In this document: piece after piece, positions 12,106-23,559 of the stretch
Position numbering within the stretch: the first letter of the stretch is position 1
Layout: each line of letters begins with the position of its first letter
Source of the DNA: Desmodus rotundus
Taxonomy: Eukaryota > Chordata > Mammalia > Chiroptera > Phyllostomidae
NCBI RefSeq assembly: GCF_022682495.2
Contig: NC_071399.1
Span: forward strand, 52,692,873-52,756,872
Length of the DNA: 64,000 nucleotides
Reading direction: 5' to 3'
Notes under the pieces: model-generated
What the model saw: only the letters and a program-made list of their open reading frames with translations
Databases searched by the model: none
Told to the model about the DNA's origin: nothing
Translations under genes and position numbers: made by a program

Positions 12106-12279
12106 TTTTTTTAATTTAATTTAATTTTATTTTAGAGAGAGAGGAAGGGAGGGAGAGAGAAACATCAATGGGTTGCCTTCTTGCAACCCAGGCATGTGAC
12201 CTGACTAAAAACCAAACTGGCGACCTTTTGGTTTGGGGGATGACACCTAACCAGCTGAGCCGCACAGGCCAGCCAGGGC
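12106..12279 (-). mobile_element. Ves SINE (bat tRNA-derived)
   Basis: On the minus strand: TGCCCTGGCTGGCCTGTGCG, GCTCAGCTGGTTAGG (box A), a box B region, GTCACATGCCTGGGTTGC, ATTGATGTTTCTCTCTCCCT and an A-rich tail. This is the layout of the chiropteran Ves family. Target-site duplications flank it. It lies in the DGKH intron, on the same strand as the gene. Confidence 0.9.
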
Positions 12280-12404
12280 AGAGCACTGATTCTTAACAAC
12301 TATAGCAATTCTCTCACTTATGGTCAGGAAAATATTTATAATGTAAAAAAATAGCAAGAAAGGGAGAAAAACCAAATTTTGAGTTTATCATACCTAATAA
12401 GGTT

Positions 12405-12735
12405 ACATTTAATATTTCATTTAGTTGGAAGGAAAGAAGAACAAAAATAATGAAAAAGGAAGGAAGGAAAGAAAGGGAGAGAGGGAGGGAAGGAGGGAAA
12501 GAGACAGGGAGAGCTAGCTACACTAGAACCTTCCTATTCCATTGTCCTTAGGGGACATGCTGTGAAACTGACTCAGATGGTCTCCCTCGGGGTTGGGCCC
12601 AAGACGGATCACATTTACACGGAATTCATGCAACTGCAAAAGGCTACAGTGAGCCCCAAGACAAAAACAGTTTAGAAAACCAAAATTTAAAATCCATATA
12701 CAATCTCAAGTGCTTGCAACTAGTATTCTCTTGAA
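12405..12735. repeat. Diverged ~310-bp repeat, copy 1 of 2
   Basis: Shares an ordered set of blocks with 14447-14760 in the same orientation: TTGGAAG plus a GGAA-rich run, CTTAGG(A/G)GACA, ACTGACTCA, CCAAGA(C/T)GG(A/G)TCACA, CAAAACA/GACAAAAACAG, AACCAAAAT and ATCTCAAGTGC. Includes a GGAA/GGGA microsatellite (about 12430-12515). It ends immediately next to the donor of the 12740-12850 exon. I do not recognise the family. Confidence 0.7.
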
Positions 12736-12739
12736 TTAC

Positions 12740-12850
12740 CTTTGAGTCTTTTGCATAATAAAGTGTGCGGCCTCGAAGCTTGAAGTATCGCTTTTTCCAC
12801 CTTTGGAAAGAACTGGTTTGCTTCAATAGTTGTCCCTCTTTAATACTGGT
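12740..12850 (-). CDS. DGKH: DGKH coding exon: start of the PH domain
   Basis: This is an internal exon of 111 bp (37 codons, phase 0 at both ends). On the minus strand a pyrimidine-rich acceptor ending TCTCTCCAG precedes it (plus 12851 onward) and a GTAATT donor follows (plus 12739 downward). The peptide begins [11 protein letters not shown] and continues [18 protein letters not shown], then TLYYAKDSK. This is the beta1-beta3 part of the PH domain of type II diacylglycerol kinases. [12 protein letters not shown] favours eta (DGKH) over delta (DGKD), which I recall as reading KQNNSFQRSKRR. The enzyme phosphorylates diacylglycerol to phosphatidic acid, and its PH domain helps direct it to membranes and endosomes. 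The 2238-bp intron to the next exon contains a Ves SINE and half of a diverged repeat pair. Exon 1, which encodes the low-complexity N-terminus, is not in the window. Confidence 0.96.
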
Positions 12851-13219
12851 CTGGAGAGAAAGAGAGGCACAATGACAGAATTAAAATGAAGTTCAAAACC
12901 AAATAAAATTCTGAATTAAAAACACATTATCATTAATATTTTGAATATTGTTTCCCATGTCCTACAAATTACATGAGAGAATATTTTCTTCTCCTTTTTT
13001 TTATTCAACCAAGGGAGCATACGTGCAAAGTCCCAAAGAGCAAAGGTAAATTTAACATGGCTCCCTGACCTCCACGCAGTCACAAATAGTATGAAAGGCA
13101 CATGCACACAAACTAGTAGTCGTAATACAGTGTGATGCATACAATGACTTGTACATACTATTTAATAAATGGTGAAACGGGTAAGAGGCGTAGTATATGT
13201 AATGATTAAAAAGGGCCCA

Positions 13220-13482
13220 GGCTTTACATTCCCATGACTTTTTATAACTGGAAATTTGTACTTCTTTCACCTTTTTACCCATCCCCTCTACTCTTCTCCC
13301 ATCTGACAACCTTTATGAATATAGTCAATAATATGGTAATAACTATGTATGGTGTCAGAAGGATACTGGACTTATCAGGGTGATTACTCATAAATGTCTA
13401 ATCACTATGTTGTACACCTGAAACTAATATAATATTGTATGTCAGCTGTAATTAAACAAATAAATTTAAAATAATTAAAAAA
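13220..13482 (+). mobile_element. Old L1 3' end
   Basis: Contains ATGGTAATAACTATGTATGG, AATCACTATGTTGTACACCT, GAAACTAATATAATATTGTA and a TAATTAAACAAATAAATTTA tail, the 3' UTR of old mammalian L1 (L1MA-like). The left limit is uncertain. Confidence 0.75.
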
Positions 13483-13487
13483 AAGAA

Positions 13488-13710
13488 AAGCATGGGCTCT
13501 GGAGCCAAAAATCTTGTGTTTAACTCCTTGTGCCACCACTTAGTAGCTGGATGGTCTTAAATTACTAAACTTCCTTATACCTTTATTCGTTCATCCATAA
13601 AATAGGATAATAACTTATAGGTTGTTGTGAGAAATTAATTTTAAAAAATTTATAAAGGGCTTACTACTGTATGGCACATAGTAAGCGGTCATTAAGTAAC
13701 AAATACCTAA
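13488..13710 (+). repeat. MIR SINE
   Basis: GCATGGGCTCTGGAGCCA, then CTTAGTAGCTGGATGGTCTT, and near the end a GGCTTACTACTGTATGGCAC block: MIR 5' part, core and tail in order. Confidence 0.8.
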
Positions 13711-14059
13711 TGATACATGTTATTGTAACAAACTCAATGCACTGTGCACGGCTGTCCAGAGAAAGAAGCATCAGCTCTGCTTCAGAGAGTCAAAGACATC
13801 CTCCCAGAGGAGGGCCCAGAAGGGTCTGGAAAGAGTTTATCAGAATGATAAAGGATGAGGAAGTGTATTTTAGGTGTGTGCCAAAAAAGAAAGGTTTAAA
13901 ACAGTATGAATATTTGAAGAATCTTCAAAAAGCTTCAGTTATAAATGCAGGGCAGGGTTTATAAGGGGAAGCAGCAAGAGATGTGGCTGAAAGAGGCAGG
14001 CAGGGGCTCTGTGCCAGACCCTGTGCTAAGTGCTTATGTACCCAAGTTCATTTCAACAT

Positions 14060-14445
14060 CACCAGCAAAATACTTGGAACCCCTCCAGCCTCATCCTAGT
14101 AGCTCTCCCTCACCTGGTCTCCTCCATCCACAATGTTTGCTTTTGGAGTGCATGCATTCTCCTCCCTTAGGTTTGGATACTACCTAGTCCCTCCTCCTGA
14201 ACTGTTCTTCCCTCAAATACCCATCTGCCCAACTCATTCACCTCCTTCAGTCTCTGACTTTTCAATGAGACCCACCTCACCGACCTGCTATTTAACACAG
14301 CTACATGCTCTCCATATCTCCCCCATCTTGGTCTTACTTAGTCCCCCACACAAAGCACTTACTATCTCCTAATGTATAGTGTAAAGTATTATGTTTATTG
14401 TGCTGTCCCTATTAGAACAGAAGGTCCTTGAGTTTATTATATATA
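14060..14445 (+). repeat. L2 3' region
   Basis: Pyrimidine-rich text (CTCCCTCACCTGGTCTCCTC, ACTCATTCACCTCCTTCAGT) followed by TAGAACAGAAGGTCCTTGAG, as in the L2 3' part. Confidence 0.65.
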
Positions 14446-14446
14446 A

Positions 14447-14760
14447 CAAAATTAAACTTAATGTTTCACATTAATTGGAAGTAAAAAAGAAAGGAAGGAA
14501 GAAAGAAGGAAACTACACTTACAGCAAAATAAACTTCCAGCCTCGCTGTTGAGTTTGTCCTTAGGAGACAAGTCACAGGACTGACTCAAATAGACCCCCT
14601 TGGGAGGGGGTCCAAGATGGGTCACACTAATACTGAATTCACAGGAAAGCCGGAAGGATATACTGAGCCTCCAAAACAAAAACAGCTTATAGAACCAAAA
14701 TCTTAAATCTACCCCACTGGATTGCACACTGATATCTCAAGTGCCAAGCACATACAATAT
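14447..14760. repeat. Diverged ~310-bp repeat, copy 2 of 2
   Basis: Partner of 12405-12735, with the same block order and orientation about 2.04 kb away. It too starts with a TTGGAAG and AAGG-rich run and ends with ATATCTCAAGTGCC. I could not tell whether this is an old local duplication or two copies of an interspersed repeat. Confidence 0.7.
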
Positions 14761-15079
14761 TGAGACTTATATGAATTTATAGCAGGTACTAATATTAAAC
14801 GCATATCTATTTTAGGGCAGAGTTTATTACCAACTTTTATACTTCACTGTCTTTTATTATCAAAAAGACATAAAATATTGAGAAAAGTTTGACGTCACCA
14901 ATAAGGTAGTTAAGTTATATTAATGTTTATTTGCAATTTCAAAAAAAGATTTTTCTCTATAGCTTTCTCTAAGACTGTCCTCCAGGAACTGCTGAGAGGT
15001 CACTAAAATTTAATGATAACAAAATATTTAAAAAACTTTAATACCAAAAAGGTTGAACTGGATGCAGACAAACTTCAAG

Positions 15080-15290
15080 ACCAGCTCTGCAACACACTAA
15101 GAATAGAACCTGGGCAGGTTACTCCAGCTCTCTGTGCCCCAGTTTCCTCTCCTAAAATATGGGAATAATAATACCACCTTAACAAGCTTGTTGCATTTAA
15201 TTTAATTACAAGTTAATGCCTGGAGAGCACTTGCGCTGTCTGGGTTACAGAAAACATTCAATAAATGGCAGAAAGTGGTATTATTATTAT
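15080..15290 (+). repeat. MIR SINE
   Basis: GGGCAGGTTACTCCAGCTCT, GTGCCCCAGTTTCCTCTCCT, GGGAATAATAATACCACC and CATTCAATAAATGGCAG: MIR core and 3' part. Confidence 0.85.
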
Positions 15291-15339
15291 ATCATTATGT
15301 TATTAACTTCAGGGAATATTTGCCAGGCAACAAATTGTA

Positions 15340-15720
15340 GAGCTTCTTGGATGAAGAGAATAAATGTTCAACAGCTACTGTGAGGGCAAATAACAGCTGG
15401 AGCAGGAGGAGAGTATGAAGAGATGAAGCTAAGGGAGACAAGAGTTAGGAGCTGCTGGCTTTTTTATTCTAAGTGCAAAAAGCGAGTGAAATGTTAGGAG
15501 CAGGAGAGTGAGAATGGGGAAAGGGGCAAGAAAGGAAGAGGGGGACAAGGTAGGAGGCTGCTGCGGTAGTTCAAGGGAGAGACTCTAGGAGCTCAAACCA
15601 GGTTCCAGCGTCACTGACATGGACAGAAGTAGAGCAATTTGTGATGTTATCTTGGAGGCAGAATCTACTAAACTTGCTGATACTCATAAAGGACAAGAGA
15701 GGGAAAAGCACCAAGGAAAC
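15340..15720 (-). repeat. Old L2-like sequence
   Basis: Text such as GGAGGCTGCTGCGGTAGTTC, GACATGGACAGAAGTAGAGC and TTATCTTGGAGGCAGAATC resembles reverse-strand L2 interior. Confidence 0.5.
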
Positions 15721-16059
15721 TCTCAGCATTTGGCTTGGGCAGCTAGATGCAGAAGACTGAGAGAGAGGACGGGCGCTGGAAGAGTTCCATGTGAGCTTCA
15801 CTGCGGTGCTGCTGCAGCGTTGCGTGTTACCCTGGGCAGGGACTCTAATTCTTAAATCCAAACACGAAGTACTGAAACACTATAAAAATGTAATTTATCC
15901 AAAGAACAAATCAGTTGGAGATCCGAATTACAGAAGTGAGTGTTATTGTGATTTTGGTAGAATTCTCTTTAAGGCAACGAGGAAGAAAATCTAATGTTTG
16001 GTCTATTTGTGTTCTGTGAGCACTGTTTTAAGAAAGCATAAACAACCTACTTCATTCTC

Positions 16060-16550
16060 CACATGGTTATTAAAGTAATTTTCTAAAACAAAGACCTGAT
16101 TATATTATGCCACAGCTCAAAGCCCTTCATTACTTCCCTCCTGCCTACAGCATAAAGTCCAAACTTCCGTCAGTACCACAGAAGACCCCTGCTTGATGCT
16201 CTCTGACCTCATCAAGGCCCCTTCCCTTGCTGCTCCCTCTGCCCTAAGTGTTCTCTCCTCAGTCTGTCTTAAAAGCTCCCATTCATTTCAACTTGGACCC
16301 AGTGCTACTGGCCCTGTGAAGGCTTCTCTGACCGGAGGAAGAAGTGACCACTCCCACCTATGTCTCCCGGACCACCCTTGCCCTATCTGTATAGTCTTCC
16401 AACAGCCACCTATTACATTGCTTCAAACCTAGCTTTTCTATCAGCCTCCAAAACTTCCCACCAGATCCTCTTGAGTCCAGGCCATTTTGGCTTTCTACTG
16501 TGTATCCTTTCCTCTTCTGAATTTTGTCCCACCATGAATTTCTTACTTCC
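16060..16550 (+). repeat. L2 3' region
   Basis: GCTCAAAGCCCTTCATTACT, CAGCATAAAGTCCAAACTTC, TGCTCCCTCTGCCCTAAGTG and GAAGGCTTCTCTGACC follow the known L2 order. Any ORF here is incidental. Confidence 0.8.
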
Positions 16551-19500
16551 TTAAAATTAAATTTGAGCTCTTAATTGAAGCAAATGCATATATCACATTA
16601 AGCTTTATTAAATATACCGGTTGTTCTAAAATCTGGATAATCATCTGAATTAGGTAGAAAACTTTGTAGACATTAACAGCCTCAGTTCATCTGGGAGGTT
16701 CTGATTCAACATGCTTAGTGTAGGGCATTTGTTAACCTGTACACGTTAACATCTCTTCCAGTGACTGTAATTGTCATCCAGGCTTAATAAGCACTCTCAT
16801 AAACAACAGTAAGTATAATAATTTGTGTAAGTCCTTTAAAAAGATAATTCAGCACTTTGGGGTTTTTTTTTTCATTCACTTTTAATTGGTACTGATCAGT
16901 CTAACCATTTTCTCTTATCTGACTTTGTGTATTTAAAAAATTTGATAAGAGTCTAAAACACATCTTTCAGGAGGTGCTATATCACTACAAACTCAAAATG
17001 TTTTTCTCATGTGTGCAGCCCCATCACATGCCAGTCCTACCCTCTTTCCACACCCACTAGCTCTTCTCCAGGGAAGGAGGGGGTAGTAATTTGGGTTAGT
17101 AACTGTGCATGCTCATTCATGTTCTTCCCTTTTTCTTCTTGAGAGCTAGCTGCCCATAAGGAACCAAGTCATGCTCAACTGTCATTCAGAAAAACAAACA
17201 AACAAACAGATTTGATTTGCAGAAGAAGACTAGAATAAGACTTCTGAATAACGGAATGAAAATCTGGGATTTGTACCAAATACTACCATGTACTACGAAA
17301 TGCAGGGAGGGAGGTAGATAAAGAATAGCAGCCCTAGCTGTTGCTTCTTCCTCTCCTTTAATGTCTCCAGCCTGAACCACCACCCAAAGCCGGTGCTGGC
17401 ACTGGCCTGACCCAGCCAAGAAAGCAAATGCCTGCAGAGGAATCACAGTGGGAACAATGAAAGGATGTTTCACACAGGAGCCAGAAGATAATGCAGTAAA
17501 AGAGGGAGATCTCAGCTTATAAAAGAATGGAGATAGGGAGTGTTTGTGGAATCAGATTTGATAATGATGCAATGAAGTGATTCAGCTGATTTGTCATTTA
17601 CAACATCACTAAATATTTCCCCTTTTATGAACTGCCATTTGAATAAGTTTTGTGTATCAGAATAATCAGATGATATATGACAAAGCACTTTTAAACAGTA
17701 ATCCAGAACCTGACCAGCTGAGCCTCCTCCCCAATCTGGAGGACCTCTAAGGAATTCTCCAGTTCTATGAAATACAGTCCAAAACTATACAGCACGATAA
17801 TTACATGCCCTTAATATAATGATATTTAATAGTCATACAATAATCAGCATCTAGTATTCTAGAAGTCTGTGAAATAGCTTTATTTGTTTTAGTCATACAC
17901 AACTACTGCTGTTTTGGTTAAAAAAATTTTTTTTTTTCGGAAGTAATTGTTTACTTTGACATGTAATACACATCCACACAGGACTCAGGTTGCCTGGGAT
18001 GTGACTGTTGAGAGAGAAATGTAATCTGGTCATCCGTCCTGCACTGGCAGCAGATACACTCTAGCACTGTGTGTACAAGTGTTCGTTAAGTCAAGGGAAG
18101 CATAATACTCTGGGTCTGTGGTTCTGCAATTTCTCGTCCTGCCATGTGCAATGGAAAGGGCTTCCCACCACAACTTCCAGGACCGACCTCTGTCCGAAAG
18201 GATTCAATCTGTCAGACGATACCCAACTCTGCAGCAGCAGAACGCACTAACCCTGAGAAGGCATGAGGTCGGCTCCTCAAGAAATCCAGGGAACATGTGC
18301 ATAAGGAGACAATGAAAGAGCTACAGTTTCTCCAGACCTCGTGAAATATTCTGAAACCTCCGAATCTATTCAAGATATCATCATCATTTTGTTTGAAATA
18401 CTCTAAACTCTCATATTTGGAACACATTTAATTATAAATTAACACATTCTAGAGCAAAATCATGGAGATTACCTAACGTTGTAATTGCCCTTGATATCAA
18501 AAACCATTTAATGATTGCTGAGGTACTTCATCCCTTATATTGCTTTGTAATTCCCTTGAGAAAAGCTATTTAATTACTTTCCTGAAACTGTAGTTGTTTT
18601 GTGAACTTTTAATTTGTTAATTCCTAAAATTAAGCTTTCTTTCTATTTTTAATATGTTCCTTCTTTAGGAGTTTCTAAATATATTTTTCTAATAGGTAAT
18701 ATTAAAAAGATAAACATATATAATTTTATAACATGCTATTATACTCATTTAAAGGAGAAGATAAAAAATCTGGGCAAATCAAATATGCTTTTTCCCTATA
18801 AAATACAATGAACTACAACATATTACCACAGGGTGGTAGTGGTGTTATGCCTAATGCTCAGGTTTTTCTTTCAGGGCCAGGAACATAGATGGGCCTTTTG
18901 TCAGAGTTAGAGGAATCCTGGCCAATACCCATGAGTGACACATAGTACTCCGTTGTAAAGGGGTAAAAAGATCTATTCTTTCAACTGTGAATTTACTTCT
19001 TCCTTTATTAAACACCCTGACTCACTTCCAAAAATAATCCCTTTGCCAACACAGCCACAATGACACAATTATTTTGATGTAGAAGCCCAAAATAAACCAC
19101 TAAACATTATGTTTATTTTTTTAAACTAGAAACTAACATGCAAAACAGACAACCTCACACCATGCCTGAGTCACAGTGTTCCCACTGCTCCCAATCCCAG
19201 GTCGCAGTTCTTGGCTGAGGGAAGAGCTGGGCATCAGAGGTGTGGTCAAGGAAGGGATGGAATGGGGTGAAACTCAGGACCTGCAGACTAACTAAATATA
19301 AGCAGGAGTCATATAGTCACCAAATATATTTGTGTCAGAAGGACTATTAACCATTCTATGCAAAATATCTGCTTATTTTCTGGAATTCAAATTGTATACT
19401 CAATCATATGCTTCTCAAATTCTCTGGTTCTTCCCAGAGATTAAGTATCTGGGTCCCAACTGCATAAGAAATTCTTAGATTTCTGCCAATTCATAGGAAA

Positions 19501-19885
19501 GTAGGTAGACACTGATATATTTAATATCACAAACTGCACTCTAAAGATGGTTTCAAGGGGCAGGACTGGTGCCCCTAAAAGGATGACCCACTTCCAGTAG
19601 ACTTTTAAGAAAATCTTAGTTGTTCACAGAAATGAGTGAAATCAAATGTGACTATCCTCTGGGAAAGGTCAGAGAGGAAAGCTGGGCAAAGGACTAAGAA
19701 AAACAATATGCGCACACACAAAAACCTTACACCAACACGGGCTCTGCACTTTGCTCACGACAGTGTGTCCCTTTGTCTGGATTCAGCCCCCGTCACCTAT
19801 GTATGCCTCCAGAGATCTTGCCTGCCTGAAAAACTGAACTCCTCACTCCTTTATGCTGCTTCTGTACACTCCTTGTACTTCTCTC
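16551..19885. other. Intronic sequence, mostly unassigned
   Basis: No exon recognised. A MER5-like phrase (GGAGGTTCTGATTCAACATG) is near 16690, an AAAC microsatellite is at 17195-17212 and a T-run at 17925-17938. A non-repeat-looking stretch at 18118-18330 carries a 65-codon plus-strand ORF beginning MVLQFLVLPCAMER with no family I know. The rest is AT-rich. Confidence 0.5.
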
Positions 19886-20155
19886 TGCACGGCAGCACTG
19901 CAATCTGTTTACGCGGAGCACAGAGGTGCAGAGCTGTGGCCTGCGTACAAACCCTGGCTCCACAGCTGACCTGATGTTAAAGAAAGGCCTTGGGCAAATT
20001 ACTTAACCTTTCTATGCCCAAGTTTCCTTTAAAATCCGAACAATAATGATGATAACTAACTCATACGAGTTGTTTGGACTAAATGAGTCAACGCATGGAA
20101 AATACTGACAACAGTTCCCGACACGTAATGTTCAGTATGTATTAGCTGTTCTTAG
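19886..20155 (+). repeat. MIR SINE
   Basis: GTGCAGAGCTGTGGCCTGCG, ACAAACCCTGGCTCCACAGC, CTTGGGCAAATTACTTAACC and GTTGTTTGGACTAAATGAG: a nearly full MIR. Confidence 0.9.
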
Positions 20156-21740
20156 GTTTCTCTTGTTCCTGCCCTTTACTAGGCAGTAAACTTCCCACAG
20201 GCAGCACCGTGTTCGTTGACTTCATCTCTGTATCTAGTACACAAAGCACATGCCCATCACCTCAGTGGTACTTATAATTTCTTAAGCCAAATTGAACACT
20301 TCCCTCTGTTTTCCATCTCTGATTGTTCCTTCTCCACTCATTCTTTCCCCTTGGCATATCTGGCCTTAAAAAGCAAAACCTTTCTTTTCACCTCTTGACT
20401 ACATCCCAGGTCACAATCTATGCCTTCTTCATGACTATAACACTCATGTAAAAAAAAAAAAAAAAGAATATTCCTGCTGCCGCTTTCCTTTTTTTCAACC
20501 CACTGTATCACTTTCACTCTTTTAAGAAAACAGCCCCGTGGCTATTTCCAATTATATCCTCTGTGCCAAATCTCTCTGGGTGAATGTGTCCTTCACATTG
20601 TCCCAATTATGTCATCTGAATATATGTGTAACTCCTAAAAAAATCTGTATTTATTTTCAATTTTTCACTCCAGCCCCATTTACGACTGTGCATTTGACAT
20701 CTCCACATCCACCTAAAACTCAACAAGTATATTTTATTTCATGTAATATATGTCTTATTGTAACAGAAAGAAACATTGATCTGTTTCAGGAAACCTAGAT
20801 TCAAACTCTGAAACTTCCAGTCAATAACTACCTAACACTGAGTAAAGGTCACCCTATCTGGAATTCAAAATGAACTCAGCACCAACCTACGGCCAGTCGG
20901 TCCCCTTTCCTGTGACCCCCATCTGCTAACAGCAGTTTCATTTCCCTAAGCACACAATCCTCAAATTCCAAACTATCTTTTATTCTCCCTTGCCTCTAAA
21001 TTCATTAGTCTTCCAACAAAATGATTTCAAAACCTGGACTTCCTTTCTGCTTCCACTACCAGTGTTTCAGTGCTAGTAACTTCACTGTTTCTCACCTAGA
21101 CTTAGTGAATCACCTCCTGTGAAAAAATGAAGACTAGCACCGGAGGCAGAAATCTCCTGCTAGAGAGATGGATCAGCTGGATCAGCCAGCCTGATTGCCT
21201 CCAGCACCAACCCTACGTTTGAAAGTTACTGTCCCCTTTAACTTTGGCTCAAGTGTGAAAAACTATTCTTAAAAGCCCATAATAAAGTGGAGGCACAACA
21301 GAACACTAAAACAAGTCTTAACCAAGTCTTATTGCTGAATAAGAAAAGGGATGAAACACAGAGAGGACCATGCTAGACAAGATGAACAAAATATCTTGTC
21401 CTCCAGGCCTATAGCCCAAAGAAGAACCACAAAACCTTCTCCTGACTCCCCCAGCAGGTGCACACCAGGTGTTCTCCTACCATCAGGGAGCACAATCTCA
21501 GAGAGACACCACATTCAAGGTCTCCAAAGCAAAACCAAGAATTCAGACCCTCCTGTCAGACTGTTACAGCCTGTTCTCACAGCTGTTCCTCTACACATAG
21601 AGATGCTGGCTTGCGGGGGCAGGCCTCAACTGAATACTGGTCCTTATTTTTCATAAAAGAAAACCACATGGACATAAATATGAAAAACACGTACACCAAA
21701 TTAGTCCCTCCCCAACCAATTCTCTACACTCCGTCCTTCC
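20156..21740. other. Intronic sequence, partly repeat-like
   Basis: Pyrimidine-rich old L2/MIR-like phrases near 20170-20400. A stretch at 21300-21650 has a 101-codon ORF but no recognised motif; its ACAGAGAGGACCATGC / CCAGCAGGTGCACACCAGG text may be an old LTR. No splice-bounded exon found. Confidence 0.4.
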
Positions 21741-22080
21741 AGAATGACTTCCCTTTTATGCAGGTCCCATCATATCACTTCCCTGTTCAAAATCTTTGTT
21801 GTTCATCAACTACAGAGTTAAAGAAAATATCTGCATTTAGAGCCCTTGACCATCAACACCTCTACTGCTTTTGTAGCCTCCTCTCTAGGTGCAGCTTCCA
21901 TCCCACACTCCTGCAGCTTATGCTCCTGGCATACTGGCCTACCTGTCATTGGCTGAGCAAAACACACAGCCTCCTACCTTGCAGCCTTTATTTCAGTGTC
22001 CTTCCACAGGCCCAGAATGCTCTTCCCCAGGATTTCCCCCCTCATTGACTCACCCTTAAATATGTCCTTTCCAAATGTGT
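21741..22080 (+). repeat. L2 3' region
   Basis: CCCATCATATCACTTCCCTG, AGAGCCCTTGACCATCAACA, TCCCACACTCCTGCAGCTTA, and CCCAGAATGCTCTTCCCC are L2 landmarks in order. This accounts for the 196-codon ORF crossing it. Confidence 0.75.
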
Positions 22081-22759
22081 CACCCAAGCGAGTAGCACTC
22101 ACTCATTTACAATTCCATGTGCTCAGTGCCCTATTTGTAAAAGGTAATGGAATCGCAGGAAGAGAGAAATGTGCTAATATGATATTTACTGTAAAGACCT
22201 TATCACTGTCATTTTCAATATTGTCAGTGGTACACAAATTCCGGAAAATAATTACACTATGAGAATAAAATAAATTACAAAACAGGTTAAGTTACCCACT
22301 CAGTCTTCATTAGATTGTTTAATTCTTTCTCCCTAACCCCAAAAGTCCAATTATTTTTTTCCTCATCTTACTCAAACTCCAATCCACTTGAGAAAAGTTG
22401 TGTTCAAAAAAGTGGGTGTTTCTTATTGCCCATCACCTCAGTGGTACTTATAATTTCTTAAGCCAAATTTATTATTGGAATGAAGTGGAACATTTTCTTT
22501 CCCTCTCTCCAATTCATATATTCCTATGTCTTGGATGCCTTTATTAGGCCACATCACATTACGTGGTATCCTTATTACACATGATGCTCTGCATACACAC
22601 AGACTTGTCTGCTGAGGTTATATAAAGTCAGGGAAGACTTCCTGCTTGCTGTACTTTTCCCTAAGAAGGTAAAGACTATTTCACTTAGATGCCTAAGAAG
22701 TAAAAAAAATTCCTGAAGTGGTAAAAATGAGGTTCAATGATTCACACATGAACTATTTA
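22081..22759. other. Intronic sequence, nothing recognised
   Basis: No exon or named repeat. The phrase CCCATCACCTCAGTGGTACT at 22429 also occurs at 20253 as part of a ~40-bp near-identical match. Confidence 0.4.
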
Positions 22760-22890
22760 ACATCTTTTCATTCATTTAACACATTTATGGAGTATCTGCA
22801 AGTCAGCAACTATTCTAAGCAATGGAGATAAAGCAGTAAACAAATCAGATGAAAATGGGTTCCTTCCTGGAGCTAGTAAGACCAGACTTA
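22760..22890 (-). repeat. L2 3' end
   Basis: TTCATTCATTTAACACATTT, a GGAGTATCTGCAAGTCAGC block and AATGGAGATAAAGCAGTAAA: reverse complement of the L2 terminus. Confidence 0.75.
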
Positions 22891-23559
22891 AGATTCTACA
22901 AAGGATTTTTATCAATATTTAATTTCATTTTAATTAACCTATATATAAAAGGTGTGTAGACGCTACTCACCTGCTTACAAACCCTACTAAACTAGTTTGT
23001 ATGACCAAGAAAATCTGTAAGTAGCATACAAAGCAGTAAATATAAAAGTTTGGAACAACATCCTATGATCACTCAAAGAACAGAGAAAGCAAGCAGCCAC
23101 CTTAGAGTAGCAGAATCAAAGTCCAAACGAGTGTCAAAAAGAGAATTTACCACGTACTTCCAAAAAGATGCCTGTTTTCTTTTATGAAATGTATAACCTT
23201 AGTATATAAAACTTTAAAACCACACTCACACACACACACACAACTGTATAAATTGTTAACTGTTTTAGATGGCCAAGATTATGTATTTTTTATAAAGCAA
23301 CTTCAAAAGTTTTTCAACTTTTCTAAATTAAATATTTTATTCCTTTAATACTGCTTTACTACTAATACCAGAAGTAACCAAACTCAGACATGTTATGAGT
23401 GACTATCGGCCTTAGGCATTAAATAAATAATAAAAAAGTAGTTTCCCGATAAAGAGATCCTGTGCAGCACAGAGAAAATCCTTTGTGTGTTGGCCGGGGG
23501 GGGGAGTCAGTTAGTAATCTACCATAATCAGTTCTTCCCTTCTCCTCATCCTTGGCCTT
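22891..23559. other. Intronic sequence with CA microsatellite
   Basis: A CACACA tract at about 23222-23243 and a G-run near 23493-23503. No gene. Confidence 0.6.

Larger units (their letters stand above)
10502..12739 (-). other. DGKH: DGKH intron between the two PH exons
   Basis: The intron runs GT...AG on the minus strand, bounded by the GTATGG-type exon ends described for the two exons. Reading the plus strand it holds a TG/CA/TA microsatellite (10556-10640), a MIR-like fragment near 10860-10960, an L2-like stretch at 11260-11640, a Ves SINE (12106-12279) and a diverged repeat copy (12405-12735) that reaches to within a few bases of the upstream exon's donor. No further exon was seen. Confidence 0.9.

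Noticed and set aside
16660..16790. MER5-type hAT fragment
   Set aside because: Only one short phrase (GGAGGTTCTGATTCAACATG) fits; too little to support as a feature.
18118..18330. Possible alternative first exon of DGKH or a small gene
   Set aside because: The 65-codon ORF is on the strand opposite to DGKH and resembles no known protein. The minus strand shows no clear coding frame with splice signals.
21458..22048. 196-codon ORF as a gene
   Set aside because: Most of it overlaps an L2 3' region, with no conserved motif or splice context.
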